From Manihot esculenta (Eukaryota; Streptophyta; Magnoliopsida; Malpighiales; Euphorbiaceae): a DNA stretch of 64,000 bases. The notes below the pieces were generated by a model, which saw only the letters and a list, made by a program, of their open reading frames with translations, ran no database searches and had not been told where the DNA came from. Position 1 is the stretch's first letter, and each line of letters opens with the position of its first letter. Positions 46,201 through 58,248 of this stretch are shown piece by piece. Where the stretch lies: the NCBI RefSeq assembly GCF_001659605.2, contig NC_035174.2:2916389-2980388 (forward strand). Direction: 5' to 3'. The position numbers and the translations under genes are program-made.

Positions 46201-46477
46201 GAAACAGGTAACAGCTTTTGGTCATGCAATTAAGAAGGCAACAAATAAATCAAGGTTGAGGTTGATGGATATCACTAAACCCTTTAGTTACCGCCATGAT
46301 GGGCATCCGGGTCCGTACCGAAGTCCTGACCCAAATAAAATCACAAAACGTGGACCAAATGGAAGGCCTCCACCACAGGATTGCTTACACTGGTGCATGC
46401 CAGGTCCTGTTGATACGTGGAATGAATTTGTACTTGAAATTATACGAAGAGAATTTGAGGGCAACCAACGCTCATGA
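43255..46477 (+). CDS. TBL family O-acetyltransferase (YLS7/TBL17-like), 3 exons
   Basis: Exons are 43255-43846, 44989-45263 and 45674-46477, giving 556 residues. TBL proteins are Golgi type II membrane enzymes that O-acetylate cell-wall polysaccharides such as xylan. A short cytosolic N-terminus precedes one membrane span (about 20-45, SIGGLAIFLILASLLLVSYP). A Ser/Asp-rich variable stem follows, then the TBL domain from C199. The catalytic GDS is in FIGDSVARNQ (S274) and the DxxH motif is DCLHWC (D525, H528); both are intact. The opening resembles YLS7/TBL17 by recall. The second intron has a GC donor (CAG|GCAAGT) because the family protein continues LWQ-VEVPKNRG exactly across it. The ATG at 43255 is the first in frame, nine bases inside the open stretch. 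Confidence 0.88.
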
Positions 46478-47990
46478 TTGTGAGATTGTTGCTTTTCTGT
46501 TGCCTAACAGCGTGCATACTTGTGCTTCATACAAGAAAGGTAATTTGTTCAGTGAGATTTAATTTATTGTAGGATCAGGGGGAATATGGCTGCAGTTTAT
46601 TTGGGATGGATCAGGATATGCTGTAGTATAAGGTCTCAAAGTTTTGTTCACTTATCAGGATAAGGTTAATATGTACTTGTGGAGAAAAATGAGAGCTATT
46701 TGTTGGATAGTATTGTTACATGATACAAAATAATGAAATTATAGGTTTTGTTCATTTGAGCTTTCCAGCATGTGTTATTACCTGCATTTTTTATGGCTAA
46801 ATCACGGTTAAGTTTCAGTTGATGGATTTGACAAGATGGTTTTGTGATATAAATTTGTAGCTTCAGCTATTGAATGTCTCATCTTTCCCTACTCTCCCTT
46901 GCTCCATGACATTTGGATGAAAGAAACAGATCTCACAAAGGGCTCCCCTGTTAAAGTGGTGCAATTTAAGCTTTGCATCTTTGACAAATGCTAGATACTG
47001 GGCAGCAGAAGAAGAATTATAACATACAATCAAGGATGTTCCTATTAACAATTCCTAGTTGGAATAGCTTTGTGTGTTCATCCTGAGAGACAGAGCTAAG
47101 ATGTTGAATTTGTAGTAAAAAAAAACATGGCTGTTTTTTATGTTCATCCTAATCTTCTCATCAAAATTAAATGTACAAAAAGTATCAAAATGTTCTAATT
47201 TTTCTTTTTTTTATAATGATTAGTTCTTTGATGTATTTGACTCTATCTGAGATACTTGTATGCATTTAGTAAAATGGAATATTTTTACCACCTAATTTCT
47301 TAAACAGAATTGCACCACCCAATTAAAAACACAGAAAATATTTTTTCAAATATTTAAAGTTATAATTTTCGTAGAATTAATCTTTAAATATCACTAATTG
47401 CTAATATAACTTAATATAGTAATTAATTTGAACATCATTAATTAATTTTCTTAAAAATTCACACTTTTAATTATAAATTTGTAGTATAAGGGGGAAAAAA
47501 CTTATGAATTTGATGTCTCTTTAAATTTCATTTTATGGTTAAGTTTTAGTTATCTGTTTATGAGAGGGAATTAGTTTAGGCTTTGTGTAGTCAAACTTTA
47601 ATTGAACTGAAAAGACAAAGAAGATGTCAGTAGTTGGCAAAATGGGATGCCTCCAACCTTAGCTTTACAGCTTTGAAATTTATTTTTTTTAATGCTTTAA
47701 ATTATTAAAGGAGAATTTTAAAATATATTAATCAATTACTCTTTTTTCTTTGCCCAAATTTCATAACTTTTTTTATTAATTAAATAATATTAAACAAATT
47801 TTAATATCTCTGCCATTGGTTATTAAATCACCTATTATTAAATTTCCAAGACGGACCTCAACCATTTTATTAACTAAAATTTATACTTTGAATATTGTAA
47901 TTAAAATATTGATTATTAATTAAATTCACAATATTATATCGCATATACCTTTTTTATGTTTTATTTTCCAAAATTTTCCTACTTTATTTA
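46478..47990. other. Intergenic region
   Basis: Probable TBL 3' UTR, then AT-rich DNA up to the AHL leader. No coding frame is supported. Confidence 0.6.
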
Positions 47991-48010
47991 TTTCTCCTCA
48001 TTTTCTTGCA

Positions 48011-48432
48011 AAAACCCTAAATTCATTTCCTTGAAAAATTTCTGCAATCATTCCTTTTTTGTATTTTTTTTCCCTGAATTTTTTAGCTACTTCATGAAAT
48101 TTTTTGGTATCAGGTTAAAGTCACAATTGAAGCTCTGTGCATTCTCTGCAATGGCGAAGATTTAAGATACAAAATCACCCAACTGTCTTAATCTGTACTA
48201 TTTTGTTTCTGATTCTTGAAGTTACAAAACAAAGTCCTGGTTTTCCCTTTTATTTGGAGCTGTACTAGCTAGTTTGAGCTTATTTTCAATACAAAAAGTT
48301 TTGATTCTAGGAGATTTTTGTGTTTGGTGTTATAATTCTAACACTTGAACTGCAAAAGTTTTGATTTCTTTTTAATACTTATTAGACTGTAGGGTTTTTA
48401 GGGTTTTAGGAGTTTTAAATGATCTATGAATA
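48011..48432 (+). promoter_or_regulatory. AHL gene leader with telo-box-like motifs
   Basis: AAAACCCTAA at 48011 and a TAGGGTTTTTAGGGTTTTAGG run at about 48390-48410 resemble plant telo-boxes (AAACCCTA in either orientation). They lie upstream of the ATG at 48433 in what is probably the 5' leader. Function is inference only. Confidence 0.35.
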
Positions 48433-51400
48433 ATGGAGGCGAAGGAAGGAGTAAGTTTGGGGGTGACGGTGAAGGGAGATGAAGCTCCAGAGAATTTCAG
48501 AGTGGCCCCCAGAACTGAAAATTCTATCTCTAACCTGAACCCTAGCCACAATCCTATATTTTCTAATTCTAATCCGAATCCTCACTCAAACCCTGACCCC
48601 GCTCCTAATGCTAATCCTACCCCTAATACTAGCCAGTTTGGTGGTCCCACAGTGATCTCCTCGCCGGCGACCGCGGGCACGGAGGTCAAGAAGAAAAGGG
48701 GGAGGCCAAGGAAGTACGGACCTGACGGCACCTTAGTTACGGCACTGTCTCCGATGCCGATATCGTCGTCTATTCCACTCAGCGGGGAATTATCAGCTTG
48801 GAAACGGGGTAGAGGGCGGCCTTTAGAGTCGGTGAAGAAGCAATATAAATATGAAAATGAGAGCACAGGTGAAATAATTCTGGATCCTGATTCTCTCTTC
48901 TACTAAATTTTGAATTTTTGAAAGTGGTTACTGTTGGGCATGTTTTTAATGTTGTACTGTTCCATCTGGGATCATGAGTTGATGATCTGTTGCTTCATCG
49001 ATGAGTTGGTTTTTAAGCTGATGATGCGTTTAATCTGATGTAAATGCTTTGCATGGTTTACTTGTGTTAAATGTGAAGTGGGTCTAAATCGATGTTTTGG
49101 TTTGGATTTGGGTGTAGATATGGTTTTATTTGTTGGGTTTGATGTGAGGGTGAGAGTGGGACCGTTTCCTCTGATTTTTCTGTTCCCCATATCTGGAATT
49201 AACGGTACAGGTGAATAACAAGAGTATTTGACGAAGATACTACGATCTCAAGGAATCTTTTTTCTTCTAGATAGAATACTGTACTTTCTTGCCTTTTCTA
49301 AGGGGAGAATAGCAAAGTTCTGCTAGAAAATCAGAGAGAATATATTTTTTTTAAAGTTGACATTTTGTTGGATAGGCAAAATCTGGTATTAGCTGTGATT
49401 ACTGGATCCAGATCTGTCTTAAGCTAGTAATTTATTTCAAATGTCTGCTTCTGGTGCTGAAGATTAAAAAGGGCAACTTCAGTTTGCAGACATACCCTCT
49501 GGAAGAATAAAATGGGAATACGAAGAAAGGCTGAATATTGCTATAGATTTAAATCATTTCTCAGTCAAGCAGTAAAAAATTCAGAAAATAGGAGCCAGCT
49601 GAGTGGGTGGAGTTGGAATCATGGTAAATTGCTATGATTGTTCTGCCAAAAGATTTGCAGAGTATTTTTTGAGCGTTGCTAATATTTTAACGTCTAATTT
49701 TGTATGCTTTGATTTCATTCTAGTTGATATTTTTTACTGTATTATTAATACCTTCCGTTTGTTTAATTAGTGATACATGTTTTTACTTGATATTGGAAAT
49801 TGGAATGCAAAAATAGTTGCATCTTCACCAAAGGGTCATATGTCCTATGAGATGCTCAATTATGTCTCTAGACAAAGACCTAGGAAGGCAGAGTGGGTGG
49901 GGTGGTATCGTATGCATACAAACAAGTAGAGACATTATTCGTATGCTTCTTGAAATTTTGGAACTAAGTAGAGATGACTTAAGAAAAAGGATCCTTGTGT
50001 CAAATCTCAATTAGTTTGTGATTGTGGTTTTCTGGATATGATTGTGCAACCACAAAATTGTGGATTTCCATTAGTGATTTAATGAAATATTGTATTGCAG
50101 GGGATAGAATTGCATACTTTGTCGGTGCAAATTTCACACCCCATGTGCTCACAGTTAATGTTGGTGAGGTATGCGTTTGAAATTAATTCTGAATGATTTG
50201 GTATATATGGCATATTATAAGCTTGCGTCCAACAAGCCTTGGGACATGGGTCAAACCCATGCCTCTATCGTCATATATGATACTTGGAATGGCTTGATGA
50301 TCCTCCCCGATGATATATTTAAACAAGGATGGTTTATTGCAATATCACAGCATTCTCTTATTTTCCGTTACTTATAGTTCCATTTTTTTTACAGGATGTC
50401 ATGATGAAGGTCATGTCCTTTTCTCAGCAAGGAGCTCGTGCTATCTGCATTCTTTCTGCAAATGGTACAATATCAAATGTTACACTTCGTCAAGCTACTT
50501 CTTCTGGTGGTACTCTAACATATGAGGTGTGGTCCTTGATCCACTTTCAATATAACTTCATATAAATGTGGTAGCAGATCTACAGAATGCAGCTTTCTTG
50601 GCACTTGGTTGGTCTACACTGCTTCTAAGTTGTGTAATAGTGCACTGGTTATTAGAACCATAAAATTGAATACAATCACATACTATGTGAGGATCAATGT
50701 CTAAGAATTTCATGTTGTGCTTCGACTTGTTTCTTGGTTTGAATTCTATCTTGTTGTTACATTGACCATCTGCTTGATATGGATTAGAGGAATAAGAATA
50801 GTGCTCTGCTCCAATTTGTTTCATCTACCTGACATGCATTCTTAAGTGATCAATAGTCAAGTGCCACATGGCAATAAACGACCATCAGGGGCTTTTTCTG
50901 CGTTCCAAGACAAATGTTTTCTTTTTCTTTCTGATATATTTCTTAAGCTATTTTTTTTTTATTTATCTCCCACCACACTTTTCACTTCTATGCACTAAAT
51001 TTACAAGTGATACTCTGTTATTGAATAGTTTTGTACCCATTGTACAGTAATGTCCTTTGTGAAATTTGTTCTGTTTTATGGTACGTCTCTAGATGTAATG
51101 TTGTAGCGTGTTGATGTGACTGAGAAGTTATTTTTAAGGCATTTGTACCCATTTATTCTTTTTTTTTTTTGGGGGGTCTTTCTTCGTCTCAGGGTCGTTT
51201 TGAGATTCTTTCCTTATCTGGATCATTCATGCCAACTGATAATGGAGTAACAAAGAGCAGATCCGGTGGGATGAGTGTTTCACTGGCAGGTCCAGATGGC
51301 CGTGTTTTGGGTGGTGGACTTGCCGGTATGCTGGTAGCTGCTGGCCCTGTGCAGGTACACCATTTGGTTACCAACTTGATGAAAGAAAAGGACAGGGACA

Positions 51401-51919
51401 GGGTTTTCATGTCATTATTTAGTAGTAGTTTATTACGATTGGATTTTTCCACATTAACTAAAATTTAAAATAAAAGTCCCATCCTTAATTTCACGTTAAT
51501 GCACAAATCATCAAGTGAAATAATGATACCTCCGAGTACAATGAACATTTCATTGTTATTGCTCATTTGCCACTTAGTATCATGGTTTATATGGCATTCT
51601 TTGACTTTGTTGAGTGGATCAGGTTGTTGTAGGCAGTTTTATACCAGGTCATCAGCAGGAACAAAAACACAAGAAGCAGAGAACTGAAATTTCACCAGCT
51701 ATAGCTCCTATCAGTGTTCTCTCGCCAGAGGAGTTGAAGGGGGCATATGGTGGAGTTAAGCCAGTTCTCATACCATCTTCGTCCTTCCATGCATCAGATA
51801 ATTCTGTTCCCCTTAACCCTATACAGGCCTTTGGGAACTCAGCTTCTGATAATAAAAATTCCTCGCCTGATGATGAATCTAAAGGTCCAAATCTATCCAA
51901 CTGTGAGGTTTCTAGTTGA
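48433..51919 (+). CDS. AT-hook motif nuclear-localized protein (AHL), 5 exons
   Basis: Exons are 48433-48868, 50101-50168, 50395-50526, 51193-51354 and 51623-51919. All are GT-AG with consistent phases, giving 364 residues. AHL proteins bind AT-rich DNA in the nucleus and regulate transcription and matrix attachment. A first AT-hook KKKRGRPRKYGPDG (about 87-100) and a second KRGRGRPLE are followed by a PPC/DUF296 domain starting about residue 150: FVGANFTPHVLTVNVGE, KVMSFSQQGARAICILSANG, GGTLTYEGRFEILSLSGSF, RSGGMSVSLAGPDGRVLGGG and PVQVVVGSF. The multi-exon structure is as expected for the AT-hook-II class, unlike the intronless class. The N-terminus has an unusual Asn/Pro repeat (NPNPHSNPDPAPNANPTP). 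The gene looks intact. Confidence 0.9.
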
Positions 51920-53564
51920 TGACTTTTATATATGCTGGTGGCATCTTTCATTCTTTACTGAAGACATGACAGTATTTAGGCTCATCCGACCTTGTTGGAG
52001 TCCAATATAAACAAACTGGCCATTATTGCAAGCAGATTAGGGTTTAACATGCTTTGGATTCACTTTTGTTTTGTTTTTTCTTTTTTTCTTTTTGGGGTAG
52101 GACTTGACAGTTTCTAGGATCATCAGTGGCTGTTGGCATCATGTATTTTATATGTTTGTGATGTTGTAGTGGATGTATGACAACCTGGTTTGTCAAAATG
52201 TCAATCTTTGTATCAAGTGCTTTGTAGCGAACAAATTTAAGTGGACATTTGGCGTGCAGATGCCCTTGTCCTTGAACAATCCATATGCTGTTGTTTATCA
52301 GAATTTATGTGATTTTTTCAGTCAGCAGATGTATACTGAAATTTCTTCTTAAAGATTCTGAATCCAGGCATCAATTTCGGACGCTTCCCCACTTTCCTTT
52401 GTTATGGAAGACGACAAAGTTCCAAGTGTACGTTATTAAAGATTTTCTTTCTCATGTAATTCTGTCGGGATGTTGAGAATTATGGATCAGAAGATGATTC
52501 CTTTAGTAAGAAGACGAGAAACAATCCATATGTTCGCTTTTCTGTCCGCGAGTAACGGGACGCGAAAGCTGAGGCATTAATCAATGCATAAATTTTGATC
52601 ATTAATTAAGATGGTTTTACTTTAAACAATAGCTAGCAACTAGCAAGAATAAAACCCATTTACTCTAAATTTCTCCAAGTTGTGGATCTTCACATAAATC
52701 ACATTCTACCATAATTTGTTGCCACGCTGTCATCACCAGGACCTTAAATTACGTTTTTCTCTCTTTTTATTTGTCCCTTTTTTCTGCCCTCTAATTTCTT
52801 ACAAAGAAACACCCCTTTTGTTCTCTACATTGCGCCTTTCTTATTAAAACACCACTAATCTCATATGTATAGCCAAAAACTTTCTTTTGCAAGAAAGAGG
52901 CAGGTTGAAAACCTAATTACATCACTCATACGAGAATCTAGCTGATGATAATTATTGAAGCCTAGGATTCCTCATCCATTGTGGTTGACTATCTATGCTT
53001 CTGACAATTTTGTTTTGACAACTATTTTGATTTAAAAATTCCCGTGGGACGACTCCACTTGGAATATTTTTCAAGTATTTTATAATTTAGATTTTAAAAA
53101 TAATAAGCAACATAATTTACCAACGAAATATGATAGGCTAAGTACTATAATTTTTAACTCACAAATGGTGAATTTTAATAAAAAAATTATTTTACCAACC
53201 AAAAAAAATCTTAAAAAACTAATTTATTAACACTCTAATGGAAACGCTAATTAAAAGCGTCCAGTTCTTGTTAAACACCCAAGGGTGGTGAGACGAGACC
53301 CACTCTCAGCTTCCACAGAATATAGGTTAGCAAGGCAATAAGCTAGGTAATAAATAATGATAACCCCAAATACAATGCTGCTACTTACTCCGCTCAAGAT
53401 GCTGCTGCTATTACAAGATTACTAGTTTCTGGATGATGTAAATACCCCAGAAAGGAAACTGATATCGTCATTTCAAGAACAAATGCCATTATGCCAATAG
53501 CACAGAATTCCATGAGCCTAGAATTTAATTAAAAACAACAGATGAGAGCCCTACAAAAACAATT
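51920..53564. other. Intergenic region
   Basis: AHL 3' UTR followed by AT-rich DNA. No gene is supported before the EBP2 pseudogene tail. Confidence 0.6.
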
Positions 53565-53681
53565 TTATATATAGTAATATTCATATAACTTCTTCCTTCT
53601 TTTACTTTCTGGGCCACCACCTTTGTTGTAGCCTCTCAAATTGTAAGTGGTATCAGCTGTGCTCTGCTTCTTCAGGCCTTT

Positions 53682-53686
53682 CCTTC
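53682..53686. repeat. Target site duplication CCTTC (left; right copy 58249-58253)
   Basis: CCTTC abuts both outer ends of the copia element. One copy reads as part of EBP2 codons GGA-AGG, and dropping the element plus one copy restores the EBP2 reading across the site. Confidence 0.95.
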
Positions 53687-53845
53687 TATGAAGATTATGT
53701 TTTTATGTATCTGAACTGAAGTTTACAACTCTTTAAATACAAGTAATCCTTTAACTAACTAACATAAGATCAGGAACTAGAATCGGAAATATGAAATACA
53801 AATTACAAATGTAGTTACAGCTGTACATTATCCTTATCCTTAATA
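53687..53845 (-). repeat. 3' LTR of copia element (159 bp)
   Basis: Identical by eye to 58090-58248. The gag-pol stop codon lies inside it at 53815. Confidence 0.95.
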
Positions 53846-56800
53846 CGCCCCCGCAAGATGGAAGTTCCATCAGAAACTCCAATCTTGGATCGAAAATATT
53901 GGAACTGAGTTCGTCCAAGCGCTTTTGTAAGCACATCAGCAGGTTGTTCTTTGGTACTAATATGGCGAACTCGAAGCTGCCCAGCTTGTAGCCGCTCACG
54001 CACAAAATGATAATCTAGTGCCAAATGTTTCATTTTAGTATGATAAATTGGATTCGCACAAAAATACGTTGCACCAATATTATCACAATGAATAGTTGGA
54101 GAGTCTGAAATAGGCAATTGCAAATCTTGTAACAAATTTTGGACCCAAATAAGTTCAGCTGCAGCATTAGCCAAAGCTTTGTACTCAGCCTCAGTGGAAG
54201 AACGAGAGACAGTTTTCTGCTTTGTAGATTTCCAAGAAATGACATTAGACCCAAGATACAATACATAGGCAGTCGTTGATCGTCCATGTTCAAGTGCACC
54301 ACCCCAATCAGAATCGGAAAAGGCAGCCAAGGTATGAACGGAATTGCGACGAAGAAACAGACCAAAGTAAATAGTACCCTTTAGATAACGCAACACTCGC
54401 TTCAAGGCTTGAAAGTGTGTAGATGTTGGAGCATGCATAAATTGAGACAAGCGGTTCACTGCAAAAGAGACATCAGGACGAGTAATTGCCAAATATTGCA
54501 AAGCACCAACAATCTGACGATAAATCGTAGCATCAGCCGAAGGCGAGCCATCACATAAAACTAATTTTTCACTTGAAGATAGAGGTGTGTGAACCTCTTT
54601 TGCTCCAGCCATATCAAACTTAACCAAAAGATCATGAATATGCCGATGCTGTGAAAGAAAAAGCCCTGTAGGCGTAGAAATCACCTCAACACCTAGAAAA
54701 TGGTGTAAATGCCCCAAGTCCTTAAGAGAAAAACGGTTGGCTAATTTTGAAACACAATCATCTAAAAATCCAGTGTTATTACCAGTGAGCACAATATCAT
54801 CCACATATATGAGAAAGTAAGCAAGAACAGTACTGGATGTGAAAATAAACAGAGAGGCATCTGCAGTAGATTTGCGAAACCCAAGTGAAAGCAAAAACGA
54901 AGTAAGTTCAAGATACCACGCTCTAGGTGCCTGCTTAAGGCCATAAAGAGACTTGCGCAAACGGCAAATGTGATCAGGAAATTCAGAATTCACATATCCT
55001 GGGGGTTGCTGCATATAAACAGTTTCATGAAGAGTACCTTGAAGGAAGGCGTTATTAACATCAAGCTGTCGCAAAGGCCAACCTCTAGAGATAGCAAGAC
55101 TAAGAACAACACGAATTGTAACTGGCTTCGTAACTGGACTGAAGGTCTCAAAATAATCACGCCCAGCTTCTTGAAGAAAACCCTTGGCAACCAATCTTGC
55201 TTTGAACCGATCAATCGAGCCATCAGGTTTTCGTTTGATACGAAACACCCATTTACAGCCAATGGGATGATGATGAGCTTTCGGAACTAATTCCCAAGTT
55301 TTATTAGACAGTAGAGCATTGTATTCAGAATCCATAGCCCGACGCCAGTGCTCATTTTGCATTGCTTGTTTGACTGTTCTTGGTTCAATGGTGTCGGAAA
55401 TAGGATACTTAGTTGTGACATGAATAAAAGCATCATTATAATACCTGGGATTAGGTTTTCTTTGGCGTTGAGGCCGCTGTCCAGCAAGAGCAGAAGATAC
55501 ATGTGACTCATGTGAAGTTGTAGTAGGGGCCACTGCCAACTGCGTTGCAGCATTGTTTAATTCAGAAGATGAGGCAGCTGCCGGAGAAGGTGGCTGCTCA
55601 AGAACTGAAGTTTCTGGAACTTCAGTTATTTGTAAAGCATTTTCAGTATGCTGGTGCTGCTCAGACCCAGAAGCCGAACATGGCTGATCATTCAGAGGTA
55701 ACAAAATCATTGAATCTTGAGACTGTGGAGGACCTGCGCATGGAGCATCGAAAAATAATGTAGAAAACTGAGTGACACTTGTGCAAACTATGGAAGGATA
55801 CACATTTTCAACAAACTTCACATGACGGGAAAGGTATAATTTTGTAGTAGCTGGGTCATAACATTTATAAGCTGATTGGGTAGATGAGTAACCTAAAAAG
55901 ATGCACGGTTGTGATCGAGATTGCAATTTGGAAGTAATGTACGGACGTAACCAAGGGAAACAGAGGCAACCAAATGGTTTTAAACGATCAGAATTATGAG
56001 AACGACCAAAAAGCTTATAAAATGGTGTTTGAAACGCAATAACAGAGGATGGCAGCCGATTAATTAAATAAACTGCAGTGAGAAAAGCATAAGTCCAAAA
56101 CTCAAGTGGTAAGGAAGCAAAATGTAAGAGCGAAAGACCTGTTTCAACAATAAATCTATGTCGCCTTTCAGCAGTTCCATTGTGTTCGGGAGTGTGAGGT
56201 GGAGAAGTATAATGCGAAATGCCACAAGATAAGAAATGAGTTTTTAGTTTCTGATATTCTCCCCCATTATCAGTGAACACTGAGATTATTTTTGTGTGGA
56301 AATAATTCTCTACTAGCTTTTGAAAAGAAACAAAAATGTCATGTGTATCAGATTTCTTTTTCATTGGGTATAGCCAAGTATATTTAGTGAAGTGATCAAT
56401 AAACGTAATATAATAAACATAACCATCAATAGACTGTTTTGTTGGTCCCCAAACATCAGAATACACAAGCTGTAAAGGTTTAGAACTTGTGAGAGAATTA
56501 TCAAAAAATGGCAGTTTATGACTTTTGCTAACTGAACAAGAAACACAATGAAATTTGGACACAGACTTAGCTAACGACTCATGCCCCATGCTAGTAAGAG
56601 CTAAACGAAAAAATCTATTGGAAGGATGGCCAAGTTTATGATGAAAGGCTGAAAGTGAAGACACACTAGCAGTAGCATTCAACTGTGGTTGGACACAACT
56701 TTTGGAAAAGTTGACACAGTAAATGTCATCAATATTCTCGCCCCGTAGAAGCAACGCCCCCGTGCGCAGATCCTTCACAACAAAATAAAGTGGAAAAAAT

Positions 56801-58029
56801 TCCACAGAAACATGATTAGTCCGGCATAGCTTAGCAATAGAAATTAAATTCTTGCGTAAATGTGGCACACATAAAACATTCGGAAGAGATAAATATGTAG
56901 ATTTAGCTGGTAAATGAGTATTTCCAGTATGAGTAACAGCTAAATGTGTACCATCACCAAGTTGAACCTCTTCTGGCCCTCCATAATCAGTATAGCTCTG
57001 CAAAGAAGATGGATTAGACACGATATGGTGAGAGGCACCACTGTCAAACAGCCACTGTTGTGATGATGGATGAGCCGTAGTAGCATTCACAGAAGGTGTA
57101 GCTGACGTAGTAACTGACGTAGATGTAGAATTGGTTCGAACCACCATGTTATTTTCTCGAAGAAAACGTGCAAGTTTTCGACACTCAGCAGCTACATGCC
57201 CAACATTATCACAGAATTGACAAACAACAGCAGTCTGATAATTGCCACGATTATGATTTGGTTGAGAAGAACGAGATTGTCCTCCACGATTCCTGCGAAA
57301 AGATTGATTAGAACGCCCATAGCCACCAGTTTGCTGGGCTTGCCGATTGCCTGGTCTATTCGTGTAATTAACAGTAGCAATAGGAGGCGAAGAGTCAACC
57401 GGTTCCTTGTCTTTCAACGATCTTTCAAAATCAGTGAGTTTCTCAAATAAATCAGAAAAAGAAATTGCAGTTTCCCTAACTTTGATAGCAGCAACAATTG
57501 GACCATAATCATTACCAAGTTGAGTAATAATATGAACAATTAAATCATCATCACTCACAGGATTTTGTGTAAACGCTAATTCATCAGCAATGGCGCGCAT
57601 CTCATTCAGAAACGTAGCAACAGGTTTCGTGCCTTTTGGATGCTGAGCAAGTTTCGTTTTGAGCGAAAGAACCCGCGATCGCGAAACATTGGCGAAGCTT
57701 TGATGCAGTCGATCCCAGACTTCTTTAGCCGTCTCTGCTGAGGAAATCAGAGGTTGAATTGTTTCGGAGCAACTCCCAAGAAGAGCACTGACCAGAATAT
57801 GGTCTTGTCGATACCAGAGGAAATATGCTGGGTTTACAGATCGGTCTTTGTCAGGGAGAAATTTGGATGGAGATTGTTGAGTTCCATCAATAAAGGAAAG
57901 CAAATCAAGCCCGATTAGTGTGGACTGGACTTGCTTCCGCCAAACAGGGAAATTTTCTTGAGTGAGCTTAATGGGAAAGTGGGTAGGTGCATTTAGTTGA
58001 ATAACAGTGGTAATAGATGTAGAAGCCAT
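53815..58029 (-). CDS. Copia gag-pol polyprotein, 1404 aa, intact
   Basis: A single frame without stops, starting [15 protein letters not shown] 60 bases inside the 5' LTR border. Domains in order are: gag (about 15-265); a CCHC zinc knuckle C-x2-C-x4-H-x4-C at C270-C283; aspartic protease with FDSGASHH (D329); and integrase. The integrase has the HHCC motif (H464/H468 with C495 and C498) and the catalytic core D525, D587 and a Glu in TAERRH (about 621). Reverse transcriptase follows (about 890-1125) with YVDD at 1075-1078, then RNase H (about 1215-1370) with [17 protein letters not shown] and ADVLTKAL. The order protease-integrase-RT-RNase H defines copia. Every catalytic motif is intact. 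The last ten codons lie in the 3' LTR. Confidence 0.96.
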   Translation of the reverse strand: MASTSITTVIQLNAPTHFPIKLTQENFPVWRKQVQSTLIGLDLLSFIDGTQQSPSKFLPDKDRSVNPAYFLWYRQDHILVSALLGSCSETIQPLISSAETAKEVWDRLHQSFANVSRSRVLSLKTKLAQHPKGTKPVATFLNEMRAIADELAFTQNPVSDDDLIVHIITQLGNDYGPIVAAIKVRETAISFSDLFEKLTDFERSLKDKEPVDSSPPIATVNYTNRPGNRQAQQTGGYGRSNQSFRRNRGGQSRSSQPNHNRGNYQTAVVCQFCDNVGHVAAECRKLARFLRENNMVVRTNSTSTSVTTSATPSVNATTAHPSSQQWLFDSGASHHIVSNPSSLQSYTDYGGPEEVQLGDGTHLAVTHTGNTHLPAKSTYLSLPNVLCVPHLRKNLISIAKLCRTNHVSVEFFPLYFVVKDLRTGALLLRGENIDDIYCVNFSKSCVQPQLNATASVSSLSAFHHKLGHPSNRFFRLALTSMGHESLAKSVSKFHCVSCSVSKSHKLPFFDNSLTSSKPLQLVYSDVWGPTKQSIDGYVYYITFIDHFTKYTWLYPMKKKSDTHDIFVSFQKLVENYFHTKIISVFTDNGGEYQKLKTHFLSCGISHYTSPPHTPEHNGTAERRHRFIVETGLSLLHFASLPLEFWTYAFLTAVYLINRLPSSVIAFQTPFYKLFGRSHNSDRLKPFGCLCFPWLRPYITSKLQSRSQPCIFLGYSSTQSAYKCYDPATTKLYLSRHVKFVENVYPSIVCTSVTQFSTLFFDAPCAGPPQSQDSMILLPLNDQPCSASGSEQHQHTENALQITEVPETSVLEQPPSPAAASSSELNNAATQLAVAPTTTSHESHVSSALAGQRPQRQRKPNPRYYNDAFIHVTTKYPISDTIEPRTVKQAMQNEHWRRAMDSEYNALLSNKTWELVPKAHHHPIGCKWVFRIKRKPDGSIDRFKARLVAKGFLQEAGRDYFETFSPVTKPVTIRVVLSLAISRGWPLRQLDVNNAFLQGTLHETVYMQQPPGYVNSEFPDHICRLRKSLYGLKQAPRAWYLELTSFLLSLGFRKSTADASLFIFTSSTVLAYFLIYVDDIVLTGNNTGFLDDCVSKLANRFSLKDLGHLHHFLGVEVISTPTGLFLSQHRHIHDLLVKFDMAGAKEVHTPLSSSEKLVLCDGSPSADATIYRQIVGALQYLAITRPDVSFAVNRLSQFMHAPTSTHFQALKRVLRYLKGTIYFGLFLRRNSVHTLAAFSDSDWGGALEHGRSTTAYVLYLGSNVISWKSTKQKTVSRSSTEAEYKALANAAAELIWVQNLLQDLQLPISDSPTIHCDNIGATYFCANPIYHTKMKHLALDYHFVRERLQAGQLRVRHISTKEQPADVLTKALGRTQFQYFRSKIGVSDGTSILRGRIKDKDNVQL

Positions 58030-58076
58030 AAGAAGACAAAATAGAGATCAACCAAAAACTCGTTAGAGTATTTTAT

Positions 58077-58089
58077 GGCTCTGATACCA
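58077..58089 (-). promoter_or_regulatory. Primer-binding site of copia element
   Basis: The minus strand reads TGGTATCAGAGCC with zero spacing after the 5' LTR. This is complementary to the 3' end of initiator methionine tRNA. Confidence 0.93.
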
Positions 58090-58248
58090 TATGAAGATTA
58101 TGTTTTTATGTATCTGAACTGAAGTTTACAACTCTTTAAATACAAGTAATCCTTTAACTAACTAACATAAGATCAGGAACTAGAATCGGAAATATGAAAT
58201 ACAAATTACAAATGTAGTTACAGCTGTACATTATCCTTATCCTTAATA
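58090..58248 (-). repeat. 5' LTR of copia element (159 bp)
   Basis: Same sequence as the copy at 53687-53845; ends TATTAAGG and CTTCATA; abuts the right target duplication CCTTC. Confidence 0.95.

Larger units (their letters stand above)
53687..58248 (-). mobile_element. Complete Ty1/copia LTR retrotransposon, 4562 bp
   Basis: Two 159-bp LTRs (53687-53845 and 58090-58248) look identical base for base, flanked by a CCTTC duplication. The minus strand is the coding strand: 5' LTR 58248-58090, then directly TGGTATCAGAGCC (initiator Met-tRNA primer site), one uninterrupted gag-pol frame, a TTGCGGGGGCG purine-rich tract and the 3' LTR. LTR ends are TA...TA (TATTAAGG...CTTCATA), not TG...CA. Short LTRs and compact size suggest the Ale/Retrofit lineage, which is inference. 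Intact frame plus identical LTRs point to a very recent insertion by a potentially active family. Confidence 0.96.

Noticed and set aside
53687..53845. Shorter LTR with canonical TG...CA ends inside the 159-bp repeat
   Set aside because: The target duplication, the abutting primer site and the restored EBP2 codons all place the borders at the TA...TA ends.
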